Counted from the stretch's first letter, positions 24,532 to 33,170 are shown. The stretch: 64,000 nucleotides of DNA from Halobacteriovoraceae bacterium (GCA_020635135.1 JACKAJ010000016.1:248001-312000), one strand, 5' to 3'. Program-made: numbers and translations. Notes: a model not told the origin generated them from the sequence alone.

Positions 24532-25395
24532 ATGATCCCTCGCTGCCCCAATAAAAACTGTTCACAAACCTCCTCAATCATCAAATCCGGATTTTTTTTC
24601 AGAAAAGACGACAGCAAAAAAATCCAGCGCTACCGTTGCCAAAATTGCTCGAAGAATTTTTCTCGCGCAACTCAAAGCTCTACCTATCGTCACAAAAAAC
24701 GAAGAATAAATTCCTTGGTGTTTAAATTTTTAAGCTCTGGTGTCTCCCAAAGAAGACTTGCCCTCAATCTTGGAGTTCATCGACTAACGATTAAAAGAAA
24801 GCTTCTCTTTTGGGCAAAACTTGCGAACAGTGAGCAAAAAAAACTACTTCAAAACTTGAATCAAAGTGTGTCCTTCGTCCAGATCGATGATCTCATCACC
24901 ATAGAGCACACCAAATTGAAACCTCTTTCCGTCAGCCTCGCCATCAAAGCTGACGATCGAACCATTCTCGGAGCCGTAGTCTCGCAAATCCCCGCTTTTG
25001 GGCACCTGGCGGAGCTTTCGAGAAAAAAATATGGAAGAAGAAAAAGCACACAGAAAGAGGGATTGAACAAACTCATGGAGGCGATTGCACCTGCGGTTCA
25101 CCCTCTTACCTACTTTGAAAGTGACGAGCACCAACTCTATCCACCTCTGATATTAAAACATTTCCCAGGCTCGTCTCATCAGTCTTACCCCTCTGAAAGA
25201 GGTGCTGTTACCGGGCAAGGAGAATTGAAAAAGATTAAGTTCGATCCGCTTTTTTCCATCAATCATACTTGTGCCATGTTGAGGGCAAACATCAACCGAT
25301 TGTTTCGGAGGACTTGGTGTACGACTAAATTGCCTGAGATGCTACAAAAACACCTCGATGTGTATGTTCACTTTCACAACACGCAGTTAATTTAA
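24532..25395 (+). CDS. IS1-like transposase
   Basis: 287 residues. The N-terminal zinc ribbon has CPNKNC (Cys5, Cys10) and CQNC (Cys36, Cys39), then a helix-turn-helix (SSGVSQRRLALNLGVHRLTIKRK) and an RNase H-like DDE domain. Candidate catalytic residues are Asp119 (VQIDDL) and Asp198 (FESDEHQLYPPL). The third acidic position, aligned by eye with IS1 InsB (RIERHNLNLR...), is occupied by Asn244 in SINHTCAMLRANINRLFRRTWCTTK. The frame is full length without internal stops. The absence of the Glu may be a family trait or may mean it is inactive. It lies within the inverted-repeat-bounded element. Confidence 0.8.
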   Translation: MIPRCPNKNCSQTSSIIKSGFFFRKDDSKKIQRYRCQNCSKNFSRATQSSTYRHKKRRINSLVFKFLSSGVSQRRLALNLGVHRLTIKRKLLFWAKLANSEQKKLLQNLNQSVSFVQIDDLITIEHTKLKPLSVSLAIKADDRTILGAVVSQIPAFGHLAELSRKKYGRRKSTQKEGLNKLMEAIAPAVHPLTYFESDEHQLYPPLILKHFPGSSHQSYPSERGAVTGQGELKKIKFDPLFSINHTCAMLRANINRLFRRTWCTTKLPEMLQKHLDVYVHFHNTQLI

Positions 25396-25464
25396 GAAAA
25401 TTCAAATGAATGCATGAATGGGGAAATAAAGCTTAGACATTACCTGGTTTTCCAACAACATTAT

Positions 25465-25477
25465 AGTGAACCAGTTA
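25465..25477 (-). repeat. Right terminal inverted repeat of IS element
   Basis: AGTGAACCAGTTA, the reverse complement of 24398-24410. It ends exactly one base before the stop codon of the next minus-strand gene. Confidence 0.75.
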
Positions 25478-26593
25478 TTAATTTTTAATGGGAACAATTC
25501 TTAAAATTTTGCCATTATCAGTAGAGAAATAAAGAGCCCCCTCCGGTCCCTCTTTAATATTGCGAATACGCCAATGCAGCTTTTCAAGAAGTCTCTGCTC
25601 TTTAACAAATTTATTGTCTTTTAAAACGACACGATTAATATGTGTAAGCTTGAGGGCTCCAGTAAAAAGATCTCCTTCCCATTTTTTAAAGAGCTTTCCC
25701 GAGTAGACTTCCAGGCCACAAGGAGCAATAGAGGGAGTATACTGATAAACTGGCTGTTCCATTCCTTTTTTATGAGTTGACTCACCGACCGCCACCGGTC
25801 CCCAGTATTCTTTTCCAAAGCTTATAACAGGCCATCCATAATTTTTTCCACTTTCAAGGCGATTAATTTCGTCACCTCCGCGCGGTCCGTGTTCAATTTC
25901 CCAGAGAATATTTCTTTTGGAGTCAAAAACAAGACCTTGAGGATTGCGATGTCCATAACTCCATATTTCGCTCAATTTTTTCTCATCTTGAATGAAGGGA
26001 TTGTCAGAGGGAATCTTTCCATCATCTGTTAATCGTAAAATGCTTCCTGCATGAACACTTAGATCTTGAGCATTTTTTCTCACTCCTCGCTCACCAACTG
26101 AAAAATAGAGCAATCCCCTATTATCAAAAGTTATCCTCGATCCAAAGTGCCTGGAGGTGCTGGTGCGAGACTTCGTTACCAAAATCTTTTCAAATTTTTC
26201 TATTTTATTGTTCTTTAGTTGAAACCTGGCCAAAACTGTCGCTCCTTGGCTTTCTATTTCTTCTACATATGTAATATAAACCCAAGGAACATTGGGATAG
26301 TTGGGATGAAGGTGGATATCCAATAAACCTCCTTGCCCATCGTCTAAAACTTTTGGAACTCCCTTGATGTTGGTTATTGACTTCGATTTGAGGTTGAGAA
26401 CAATAATCTCACCTTTTTTAATCGTCACGATCATGTTTTCAGAATCAAGAAAAGCAAATCCCCAGGGAATCCCAAGCCCTTCAACTATTTTTTCAACTCC
26501 AAATTTCATTCCCTCTGACTCACCCTTTAACAGAAAATCTGCATGGGATTTCCAAGAAATAAGCACAACAAAAAATAAAACAAAGACTTTCAA
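25478..26593 (-). CDS. PQQ-type glucose/sorbosone (aldose sugar) dehydrogenase family, periplasmic
   Basis: 371 residues with a signal peptide (start TTG; AAAGGAG seven bases before it). The mature protein is a six-bladed beta-propeller with family motifs IPWGFAFLDSENMIVT, GGLLDIHLHPNYP, HFGSRITFDNRGLLYFSVGERG, SEIWSYGHRNPQGLVFD, EHGPRGGDEINRLESGKNYGWP and GPEGALYFSTDNGKILRI. E. coli YliI-type proteins in this family oxidise aldoses with PQQ in the periplasm. The His in HFGSR and the HGPRGGDE loop match the active site. No PQQ synthesis genes are in the window. The IS right end abuts its stop codon. It is divergent from a secreted dienelactone hydrolase gene. Confidence 0.88.
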   Translation of the reverse strand: MKVFVLFFVVLISWKSHADFLLKGESEGMKFGVEKIVEGLGIPWGFAFLDSENMIVTIKKGEIIVLNLKSKSITNIKGVPKVLDDGQGGLLDIHLHPNYPNVPWVYITYVEEIESQGATVLARFQLKNNKIEKFEKILVTKSRTSTSRHFGSRITFDNRGLLYFSVGERGVRKNAQDLSVHAGSILRLTDDGKIPSDNPFIQDEKKLSEIWSYGHRNPQGLVFDSKRNILWEIEHGPRGGDEINRLESGKNYGWPVISFGKEYWGPVAVGESTHKKGMEQPVYQYTPSIAPCGLEVYSGKLFKKWEGDLFTGALKLTHINRVVLKDNKFVKEQRLLEKLHWRIRNIKEGPEGALYFSTDNGKILRIVPIKN

Positions 26594-26673
26594 AACAAAA
26601 CTCCTTTAATGGGCAACGTTTGTTAACCATGTTATACCTGTAATATTTAAAAATTAATAGAGTGAGGCTCAGT

Positions 26674-27399
26674 ATGAAAACAATCTTATTTTTTAGCATT
26701 CTTTTTATGACGTCTACTAGTTTCTCAGAAGATGTTGTCTACCAAGTTAAGGGTAAAGACTACGAAGGTTATTATCTTAAAGCTAAAAAAGATGCACCTC
26801 TCATTTTTCTTATTCACGATTGGGATGGACTCACTGGCTATGAAAAAAAACGCAGCCAAATGCTCAAAAAACTAGGCTACAGTGTCTTCGCCATGGATCT
26901 TTTTGGTAAAGGGATACGTCCCCAAAAACTTGAAGACAAAAGAGAACACACCGGTGAACTTTACAAAGATCGAAAAAAAATGCGCTCACTTTTAGAGGGA
27001 GCTTTTCAAGAAGCTAAAAAATTAGGACTCAATACAAAAGATGCTATCGTGATCGGTTATTGTTTTGGGGGTGCAGCCGTTTTGGAGTGGGCTCGATCGG
27101 GAGTCAATCTCAAAGCCTTCGTCACCTTTCATGGTGGACTTGGAAAACCAGAAGGCCAAGATTACAAAAAGACAAAAGGCCAAGTTGTCATTTATCACGG
27201 AACAGCCGACTCGATGATTGGGATGGATCTCTTTGCGGCCCTGGCCAATGATCTTGAGGTAGCTAAAATACCTCATCAAATGATCACTTATGGAGGAGCA
27301 CCTCACGCTTTTACTGTTTACGATACCCCAAGTTATCGAAAAGAAGCTGACCAAAGATCGTGGAAGCATTTCACACAGTTTTTAAAAGAAGCGCTATAA
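26674..27399 (+). CDS. Secreted dienelactone hydrolase family protein
   Basis: 241 residues from ATG 26674, with GAGG seven bases before; the upstream in-frame GTG at 26662 is less likely. A signal peptide (MKTILFFSILFMTSTSFS) precedes an alpha/beta hydrolase fold. The family catalytic triad is visible: Cys in VIGYCFGGAAVLEWA, Asp in IYHGTADSMIGM and His in GGAPHAFTVYD. Dienelactone hydrolases open lactone or ester rings; secreted members act on unknown esters. It overlaps the convergent arsenate-reductase-like gene by 6 bases. The exported location suggests cleavage of an environmental ester. Confidence 0.88.
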   Translation: MKTILFFSILFMTSTSFSEDVVYQVKGKDYEGYYLKAKKDAPLIFLIHDWDGLTGYEKKRSQMLKKLGYSVFAMDLFGKGIRPQKLEDKREHTGELYKDRKKMRSLLEGAFQEAKKLGLNTKDAIVIGYCFGGAAVLEWARSGVNLKAFVTFHGGLGKPEGQDYKKTKGQVVIYHGTADSMIGMDLFAALANDLEVAKIPHQMITYGGAPHAFTVYDTPSYRKEADQRSWKHFTQFLKEAL

Positions 27400-27747
27400 A
27401 TTTTTCTTCCAAGCATCTTCTTTAAACCCGACCGTTCCCCAGTGACTTCCAATTAGGAATGGTCTTTTAACAAGATTGCCATTTTGGGAGAGCAGTTCAA
27501 GAGCCTGAGCTTCTGTCAACTTTGGGAGTTTATCTTTCAAGCTCATGGCCCGGTAATCTTGACCTGAAGTATTAAAAAGTTTTTTAATATCCCCGTCCAT
27601 ATACTTTAACATTTTTTTAAGTTCTGCTTTCGTCGGAGGCGTTTCCCTAATCGCAATGGGTTTAAAATCTATATTCTTTTTTTCTAAGTACTTCTGGGCC
27701 TTGCGACAGGTACTGCAATTTTTATACTCGTAAAATTTATAACTCAT
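27394..27747 (-). CDS. Spx/MgsR/ArsC-type thioredoxin-fold protein
   Basis: 117 residues. The family has a thioredoxin fold and an N-terminal CxxC motif (CSTC, Cys11 and Cys14) in YKNCSTCRKAQKYLE. It continues with ETPPTKAELKKMLKYMDGDIKKLFNTSG and ends in LVKRPFLIGSHWGTVGF, like E. coli YffB. Members are either arsenate reductases or, as with Spx, RNA polymerase-binding stress regulators. No ars gene is nearby, so a thiol-redox role is a safer description. It overlaps the deaminase stop by 4 bases and has GGAG before its ATG, forming a two-gene operon. Confidence 0.88.
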   Translation of the reverse strand: MSYKFYEYKNCSTCRKAQKYLEKKNIDFKPIAIRETPPTKAELKKMLKYMDGDIKKLFNTSGQDYRAMSLKDKLPKLTEAQALELLSQNGNLVKRPFLIGSHWGTVGFKEDAWKKNL

Positions 27748-28217
27748 CTTTTCTCCTTTTTATTCCAAAATTTTTGGTGAATTATCTTAAATTTTTCTTC
27801 AAATGAAAAATTATAAACTTGTACCTTCCTTAGACCTTGCTTTAAGATCGCCTCACAACGAGCTTCCAGAGTGCCTCCAACAGCTTGCGAAAGTTGCAGT
27901 GTGGAACATCCATAGACCACTTCCTTGATTCCACACCAATAGATCGCACCTGTACACATTGCACAAGGCTCCGTTGAACTATAAAGTCGGCACTTTCTTA
28001 ACTCTTCAAGACTCAAAATTTTTTGAGCTTTTTGAATAAGTCTCAGCTCTGCATGAGCAGTCAGATCCTCACGGGTTCCCACTTCATTTTCGCTAGTCAA
28101 AAGAATCTTGCCTTCTTTTTCTAGCAAGGCCCCAAAGGGATGATTACCTCTACCCACCGCTTGATAAGCGAGTTCCAAACATTTTTCTAGTAAATTCAGA
28201 TGTTGATTTTCGAACAT
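27744..28217 (-). CDS. Nucleoside/tRNA adenosine deaminase family protein
   Basis: 157 residues. It has the zinc site of the cytidine/tRNA-adenosine deaminase family: HAE (His55, Glu57) in LTAHAELRLIQKA and PCAMC (Cys85, Cys88) in SSTEPCAMCTGAIYW. The family includes TadA, guanine deaminase and fungal/bacterial guanine or nucleoside deaminases; the FGALLEKEG and IYWCGIKEVVYG patterns occur in both. Its length matches guanine deaminase-type enzymes as well. Good AAAGGAG before ATG. Co-transcribed with the ArsC/Spx-like gene through a 4-base overlap. The substrate cannot be fixed from sequence. Confidence 0.9.
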   Translation of the reverse strand: MFENQHLNLLEKCLELAYQAVGRGNHPFGALLEKEGKILLTSENEVGTREDLTAHAELRLIQKAQKILSLEELRKCRLYSSTEPCAMCTGAIYWCGIKEVVYGCSTLQLSQAVGGTLEARCEAILKQGLRKVQVYNFSFEEKFKIIHQKFWNKKEKR

Positions 28218-28247
28218 AAACTCTCCTTTGATAAGAGAGCTTTCACC

Positions 28248-28311
28248 GAAGACATATCAAGGGCGTGGAAGGCAGGAAAGCTCGTTAAGAGTCCTTCCAC
28301 GCTAAGTCTTC
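28248..28311. other. Intergenic hairpin with long imperfect stem
   Basis: GCGTGGAAGG (28263-28272) pairs perfectly with CCTTCCACGC (28293-28302) across a 20-base loop, and GAAGAC (28248-28253) pairs with GTCTTC (28306-28311) outside it. On the plus strand a T-rich run follows (about 28311-28325), as in a terminator or small RNA. No plus-strand gene lies upstream, so it may be a small RNA end or a structured leader of the deaminase operon. Confidence 0.35.
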
Positions 28312-28322
28312 TTTAAATTTTT

Positions 28323-29726
28323 TTAAATTTTTAATTCAAACTCTGTATTTCCTTCATTGAAATTGATATCAAAATCTTTTCCACGACGACGGCCATTCAA
28401 TTTCACATTAATTCGGTATTGCCCAAATGGTAATCGATGAAAATAATAACCGTTCGAATTTGACTCCCTCACTTCTTTTTCTAAATACTCTCGTTTATCA
28501 ATATTGATCAAAGCATGAGAAACAGAACGACGTGTAGAATTCTCAATAATGTGAAGCTTTAAAAAAGGTTGTTTGTTCATTTCTTCTAAAATGACATCAG
28601 CAGCTTTAATGATATTGGGATAAACTTCTTTTTTATATTCTTCAAAAGGGGGCTGAAAGTCATTACCAATTTCCAATAGAAACCCTAAGCTACCATGCTT
28701 ATTGTAATGGTGTTCAAAGTCTTCTCCAGATGAAGAAGCAAAACGCTTCCCAAATCCAATTTGTTCAGCCAAGTGATCGCGAAATCCATAATAGTATTTC
28801 TGTTCTTCACTATTGAGTTCTCCACAAATATAAGGATAGAGAACTTCATCCCCGCTACTGTGATAACTTATAAGATACTGGAATTTCAAATCCTCATTGA
28901 GAGCATCAATTGTTTGAGTTTCTATTTCAGAAAAAAAGTTCTCACCTTTATAAATTTCAGAATTTGGCTCTGAAGAATAACTTCCACACTTTCCCCAAGC
29001 AAATTCGTAATTGCGATTGAGATCGACTCCAAATGAACCTTCAGTGTTTTTTGTTCTATTTTTTCTCCACCATCGATCTACATTAAAAACATAATCGAGT
29101 CCATCAGGATTTATCACTGGGATAAACCAAATTTCAACATTATCAAATTTCTTTTCTCGATCTCGTCTCGCCATTTTAGCAAAGTACTCGGCCGTATCTA
29201 AAACTGCATGATGAGTCATCAATTCTCGCGCATGATGTTCACCGATGAAAGCTAACTTAGGTTTTTCAGTGTCATCTCTTCTTTGTTTTTTATTTAAGAC
29301 TAAAGCGTATAGACTATTCCCGTCCGTTGTCATGGGCTGATTATACTTAGCCGTTAAATCCAAAAGCTTCAAATACTGAGAATACTGAGTGCTTAATTTT
29401 TTCATCCTTTCAATTGTCTCTGGATAGTTTTGATACTTATTAAACTCACGAGTTTTTCTTAGAGATTCAAAGGGTTCACTTGGAATAAACTCTATCACTC
29501 GGAATGAACGCGTCCTTGTTTTTTCTATGATTTCATTTTTCGAGTGGGCAAAAACATAATACATTTTTTTCTTTGTATTATATTGATAATCAATTCCTGA
29601 ACGAGACAGCCTCTTCGCAAAACTAGTTTGCGAAGAGTGAATTTTAAAGAGATTAATTTTTTCTTGAGCGAAAATTTGGCCACTCAAGAATAAACATAAT
29701 AACAGAAGTGGTATGGTCTTAATCAT
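28323..29726 (-). CDS. Secreted M14 zinc carboxypeptidase
   Basis: 467 residues with a signal peptide (MIKTIPLLLLCLFLSGQIFA). The N-terminal ~120 residues look like a propeptide. The catalytic domain has zinc ligands His165 and Glu168 (HHARE), His289 (YHSSGDEVLYPY) and catalytic Glu352 (LGFLLEIGNDFQPP), plus INPDGLDYV and DLNRNYEFAW. A C-terminal beta domain of about 90 residues follows (HALINIDKREYL...FHRLPFGQYRINVKL), as in carboxypeptidase-D-like proteins. It removes C-terminal residues from peptides outside the cell or in the periplasm. Its ATG overlaps the stop of the subtilase gene (ATGA), so the two secreted proteases form one operon, plausible for a peptide-scavenging or predatory lifestyle. 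Confidence 0.9.
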   Translation of the reverse strand: MIKTIPLLLLCLFLSGQIFAQEKINLFKIHSSQTSFAKRLSRSGIDYQYNTKKKMYYVFAHSKNEIIEKTRTRSFRVIEFIPSEPFESLRKTREFNKYQNYPETIERMKKLSTQYSQYLKLLDLTAKYNQPMTTDGNSLYALVLNKKQRRDDTEKPKLAFIGEHHARELMTHHAVLDTAEYFAKMARRDREKKFDNVEIWFIPVINPDGLDYVFNVDRWWRKNRTKNTEGSFGVDLNRNYEFAWGKCGSYSSEPNSEIYKGENFFSEIETQTIDALNEDLKFQYLISYHSSGDEVLYPYICGELNSEEQKYYYGFRDHLAEQIGFGKRFASSSGEDFEHHYNKHGSLGFLLEIGNDFQPPFEEYKKEVYPNIIKAADVILEEMNKQPFLKLHIIENSTRRSVSHALINIDKREYLEKEVRESNSNGYYFHRLPFGQYRINVKLNGRRRGKDFDINFNEGNTEFELKI

Positions 29727-31687
29727 CTTCCATCTCCTGCATTAGAAACAAGAGCGTAGTCGAGATCAACGTCACTTGTCTCCAAGTGGTTATCCATAGT
29801 CATTTTTGAGGCAATGACTTCAATTTTGTAAGTTCCAGTCTGAGGTTTAAGTAAGATCACTCTTTCTACTGGATCAACTGTATTCGCTTCGCCTCCGGCC
29901 TTTGACTCCATTCCTTCTGATAATCCAAAATTCCCCCAGTAAACTCGCCCATTCGGTGCAGTAACTTTAAGATCAATGTCATTGATCAATTGCTTAGTAG
30001 AACTGGGATCAGCCGGTGGTTCATTATAAACTAATGTGACACTCAAAGGTTTTGATCGATCACTGACCCGAACCTTATACGTGTGGATTTCGCCTTCAGA
30101 TTTTAAAATCTTGGACTCATCTACAACGAGCATACTCTCTCTAGCTTCGTAGAGATCTGAAACATCTGGTTGTCCCCAACCTTGATGAAAGCGATGACGA
30201 TCTTCTTCTCGAGATTTTCGAGAGCGCCTCCCATCCATTTCATATTGTTTTGCGGAAGTTAGGAGCAATGCCTTTGTCGTTGTAAAATGAGCTCTTTGCG
30301 ATCTCTTTCGTCTTCTGGTCACAGTATCTTTGATATCCCCTTTCTGCCACATCTCACTGATAATCCCGACAGTTCCCGCAATTATCGGAGTTGCTCCCGA
30401 TGTTCCTCCAAAAGAAGGGTTATACCCATTTCCTGTATCAGTCGTAAGAATCTGATCATAATAAGCAGCGACATCAGGTTTTTGTCTTCCATCACTCGCA
30501 GGGCCAATACTTGCACCACCGTCCCAACGATCATCATCACTCGATTCGTTGTCAAAATGCTTAAGTGCCCCTACTGAAATAATATTTTTGGCCCAAGCTT
30601 GAGGTCTAGAATCTCTGGTTCCAGAATTGCTTTGACTTTGAGTAATGGGCAAATCGAGATGAAAAATCAAATCATCCATTTCAGCTGAGTATGTTGTATA
30701 CTCCATTGTCCGAGCATAACCCCATGATGCTGTTTGAAATTGAATCCCGTAGGTTTCAATAAGTTTTTTGTTAAGATCAAACCGCGCTCCGGTTTTTTCA
30801 TAAACTTCATTATAATTGGTAAAATAACCTTGAGCATTGGGAAGCATACCCTTGGCCGAAGCATTTCCTGCCCCACTTCCAAAAATTTCTCCATAAGTAT
30901 TATGCCCATGCCAACTAGACTCACTATCTCCCACAGCAATGGGACGTTCACGATAATCGTTAGCCGCAAAATCTTGATGGTTTGGTTCAATTCCCTCTAA
31001 AACGTGTCCTCTAACTCCAATACCTGTGTATTGCTCAGATCTGGAAATTTGATTTAGGCGAACAACACCAGTCGTTATCCGAGCGTTATCCATATCAACC
31101 TCAGGTTTACTGGCCATGTCAATCCAAGAAACTAAATCACTTTTAGCAAGTTTTAAAATTTGATCACCATTAAGTTTAGCCTCAAGAAAATAACCTTCTT
31201 TAGAAAAAGGTCTAATAGAGCTGCGAATTTCTGAACGGATCAATCTCACGAGCTTTTCTTTATCACTTTTTTTAAAGGGAACAATATTCACCGAAACTTT
31301 TCTTTTATTTCTTGAATTGAGAATATTTTCTTTTAAAAGCTTCTCTTGAATTTTGTAGATGGGTTTATATTCATAAATCTTTAAAGATTTAGATCGCTGA
31401 AGATTTTCAAATTGCCGAGAATTTTTTGCGATAATGGCGTAGGAGTTTTCAGGGATATAGCTAACAATCTCAAGCCCATTTTTTTTGCAATAATTTCGCA
31501 AATGAGAGAGATTGCCTTCTTCAATTTGGACTATTTTCAAAAGCGATTGCGCTTCACTTTGAAACCGAGCATCTCGAAAATCATTTTCCTTAAAATTTTT
31601 TGTAAGTTTTAATTTTAATGGTTGAAAAGACGCAAAACTGGGGGCTGCAATGAGCATCGCAATAACAAGACTAGAAAACTGCTTCAT
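29723..31687 (-). CDS. Secreted subtilisin-like (S8, KP-43-like) peptidase with altered catalytic Asp
   Basis: 654 residues from ATG 31687, which follows AAGGAGG at good spacing; an upstream frame start at 31720 lacks this. A signal peptide is followed by an I9-like propeptide of about 180 residues. The S8 domain has His260 in WHGHNTYG, oxyanion Asn354 in QSNSGTRD and nucleophile Ser430 in GGTSGATP. The catalytic Asp position reads VLEG-IEPNHQDF, so Glu231 stands where Asp is expected, with one residue deleted. A beta-sandwich C-terminal domain like that of KP-43 subtilases (SVTLVYNEPPADPSSTKQLINDIDLKV) closes the protein. Exported, and translationally coupled to the carboxypeptidase gene downstream. 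Confidence 0.87.
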   Translation of the reverse strand: MKQFSSLVIAMLIAAPSFASFQPLKLKLTKNFKENDFRDARFQSEAQSLLKIVQIEEGNLSHLRNYCKKNGLEIVSYIPENSYAIIAKNSRQFENLQRSKSLKIYEYKPIYKIQEKLLKENILNSRNKRKVSVNIVPFKKSDKEKLVRLIRSEIRSSIRPFSKEGYFLEAKLNGDQILKLAKSDLVSWIDMASKPEVDMDNARITTGVVRLNQISRSEQYTGIGVRGHVLEGIEPNHQDFAANDYRERPIAVGDSESSWHGHNTYGEIFGSGAGNASAKGMLPNAQGYFTNYNEVYEKTGARFDLNKKLIETYGIQFQTASWGYARTMEYTTYSAEMDDLIFHLDLPITQSQSNSGTRDSRPQAWAKNIISVGALKHFDNESSDDDRWDGGASIGPASDGRQKPDVAAYYDQILTTDTGNGYNPSFGGTSGATPIIAGTVGIISEMWQKGDIKDTVTRRRKRSQRAHFTTTKALLLTSAKQYEMDGRRSRKSREEDRHRFHQGWGQPDVSDLYEARESMLVVDESKILKSEGEIHTYKVRVSDRSKPLSVTLVYNEPPADPSSTKQLINDIDLKVTAPNGRVYWGNFGLSEGMESKAGGEANTVDPVERVILLKPQTGTYKIEVIASKMTMDNHLETSDVDLDYALVSNAGDGR

Positions 31688-31724
31688 GAATTCCTCCTTA
31701 GATTCATTGATAAAAGTCATAATA

Positions 31725-31743
31725 GTTGATCATTTTAATCAAC
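31725..31743. promoter_or_regulatory. Inverted repeat upstream of subtilase
   Basis: GTTGAT (31725-31730) and ATCAAC (31738-31743) form a perfect 6+6 repeat with a 7-base spacer, about 40 bases before the protease start. It may be an operator. The 7-base spacer does not match the FNR spacing. Confidence 0.25.
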
Positions 31744-31808
31744 AGACGACAAGGCTAAACTTCTAAACAAATTAAATTTTACTGGTTAAGGATTCTATTC
31801 AAGACAAG

Positions 31809-33170
31809 TTATAAATATTTTTCTTTGTAATGAACGAGCTTATCGTTAAGAGCAAGCCACGTTAGAATATATTTATTGAATTCAAGGAGATCGGCCTGGT
31901 ACTGCAGTCGATAACTGGCATAGTCGTTTTTAATTTCAATGAGAGAATCTAATTCAATCCTTCCATACCCATAGCGTCTCTCTTCTTCTTTTAAAATTTT
32001 TTCAGTCACTAAAATTTTTTTCTTATCAACATCAAGAACCTTTTTAAAATGCAATAGTTGTGTTTTCGTTTCATCGCAAGTCCGATTCCAATCATTTTGA
32101 ATCATTCGCTTTTCAATTTCTGTTTGATAAAGATTCACACTCGCAATTTCCTCGTTGGCCTTTGCTTGAGAATCACCTAAGGGAACAATCAATTCAAGTC
32201 CCACGACTGTTTCATCTCGATTAATATTTGAAGAAAAGCGCGAGGAATCGTCCCGATTAAATCCTGCAATAAAGTTGACTTCAGGATAGCGATTTCTTTT
32301 TGAAAGTGTGTAATCTTTTTGAGCAATCTTTTCTTTGAGATCGACAACTTTCCAGTCCCGGAGATCTGTTTGTTTATTTTGGAGTTTGATAAGTTGGTCA
32401 ATTCCAATATTAAAAACAAACTCTTTTGAAATATCCGGCTGATCCAACAAGAATGTTTCCCCCACAATATTTTGGATTTCATTTTTTCTAGAATTATAAA
32501 CCCTTTTTTTACTCAAGAGATCTTCTTCTCGCAACAAAACCAAAAGTTCACTTCGATTAAAATCCGTCTTCGTCGCAATTTTTGATCTATATTTTTGATA
32601 AACATTTTTTTTAAGTTTCAAGGCTTCGCTGTGAATTTGTTCCGCAAGCTTATAATCGAGAAACGATTTTTTATAATCTAAAAATAAAAGTAAGCGTTCT
32701 TGAAGATATCCTTCATAACGCTCTTCAAGCTGCAATTTCTCTTTGGATACTTGTTCTTTTAATCCTTCTTTTTGAAGGCGTACATCACGTCCAAAGACAT
32801 TTTTCAAAAGATTCTGCTCGACACGTAATTCAGTCACATCCTCTCGACGATCAGGTCTTCTGGTTTTTGTATGATTGACTGATAGAGCCGTTCCCGTTTC
32901 GATAATCTCTTTGGTAATCTCACCTTGAAGAACTGAAGTGTCTGAGTTGTTATCAGAGCTGTATCCTTTTTCTTGAGAAACACTTAATTCCCACTTTCTC
33001 GAGGGAAGTTCACTATCAATTAAATTTTCTATTTTTTTATCTTCTGAAAATATTTTTAAATATTCTGGATCATTTTTTTCAATTAACTGTACAAATTTTT
33101 CGACCGTCAGACTTTCATTAGATAAAGCCGAATATGAAATAAAAAACAAGAGCAAGCTTAAATATTTCAT
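31809..33170 (-). CDS. TolC-family outer membrane efflux protein
   Basis: 453 residues with a signal peptide (MKYLSLLLFFISYSALSNE). It has the long helical, Gln/Lys/Glu-rich periplasmic segments of TolC-like channels (SKEKLQLEERYEGYLQERLLLFL, LKLKKNVYQKYRSKIATKTDFNRSELLVLLREE). Each half also has a short beta part (WELSVSQEKGYSS and PEVNFIAGFNRDDSSRFSSNINRDETVVGLELIVPLGDSQAKA). It would form the outer-membrane duct of an efflux complex. The ATGA overlap with the RND pump gene shows one operon. No membrane-fusion (HlyD/AcrA) gene is adjacent. Confidence 0.88.
   Translation of the reverse strand: MKYLSLLLFFISYSALSNESLTVEKFVQLIEKNDPEYLKIFSEDKKIENLIDSELPSRKWELSVSQEKGYSSDNNSDTSVLQGEITKEIIETGTALSVNHTKTRRPDRREDVTELRVEQNLLKNVFGRDVRLQKEGLKEQVSKEKLQLEERYEGYLQERLLLFLDYKKSFLDYKLAEQIHSEALKLKKNVYQKYRSKIATKTDFNRSELLVLLREEDLLSKKRVYNSRKNEIQNIVGETFLLDQPDISKEFVFNIGIDQLIKLQNKQTDLRDWKVVDLKEKIAQKDYTLSKRNRYPEVNFIAGFNRDDSSRFSSNINRDETVVGLELIVPLGDSQAKANEEIASVNLYQTEIEKRMIQNDWNRTCDETKTQLLHFKKVLDVDKKKILVTEKILKEEERRYGYGRIELDSLIEIKNDYASYRLQYQADLLEFNKYILTWLALNDKLVHYKEKYL

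Larger units (their letters stand above)
24398..25477 (+). mobile_element. IS1-like insertion sequence with 13 bp terminal inverted repeats
   Basis: A 1,080 bp unit bounded by the perfect inverted repeats TAACTGGTTCACT (24398-24410) and AGTGAACCAGTTA (25465-25477), with weaker similarity for another ~13 bases inward. It encloses one transposase gene. No direct target duplication is visible in the flanks, so the insertion is old or the ends are a little different from those given. The right end abuts the stop codon of the sugar dehydrogenase gene, and the left end is nine bases past the M42 stop codon. Confidence 0.75.

Noticed and set aside
31726..31742. FNR box upstream of the subtilase
   Set aside because: TTGAT and ATCAA are present but spaced by seven bases instead of four.
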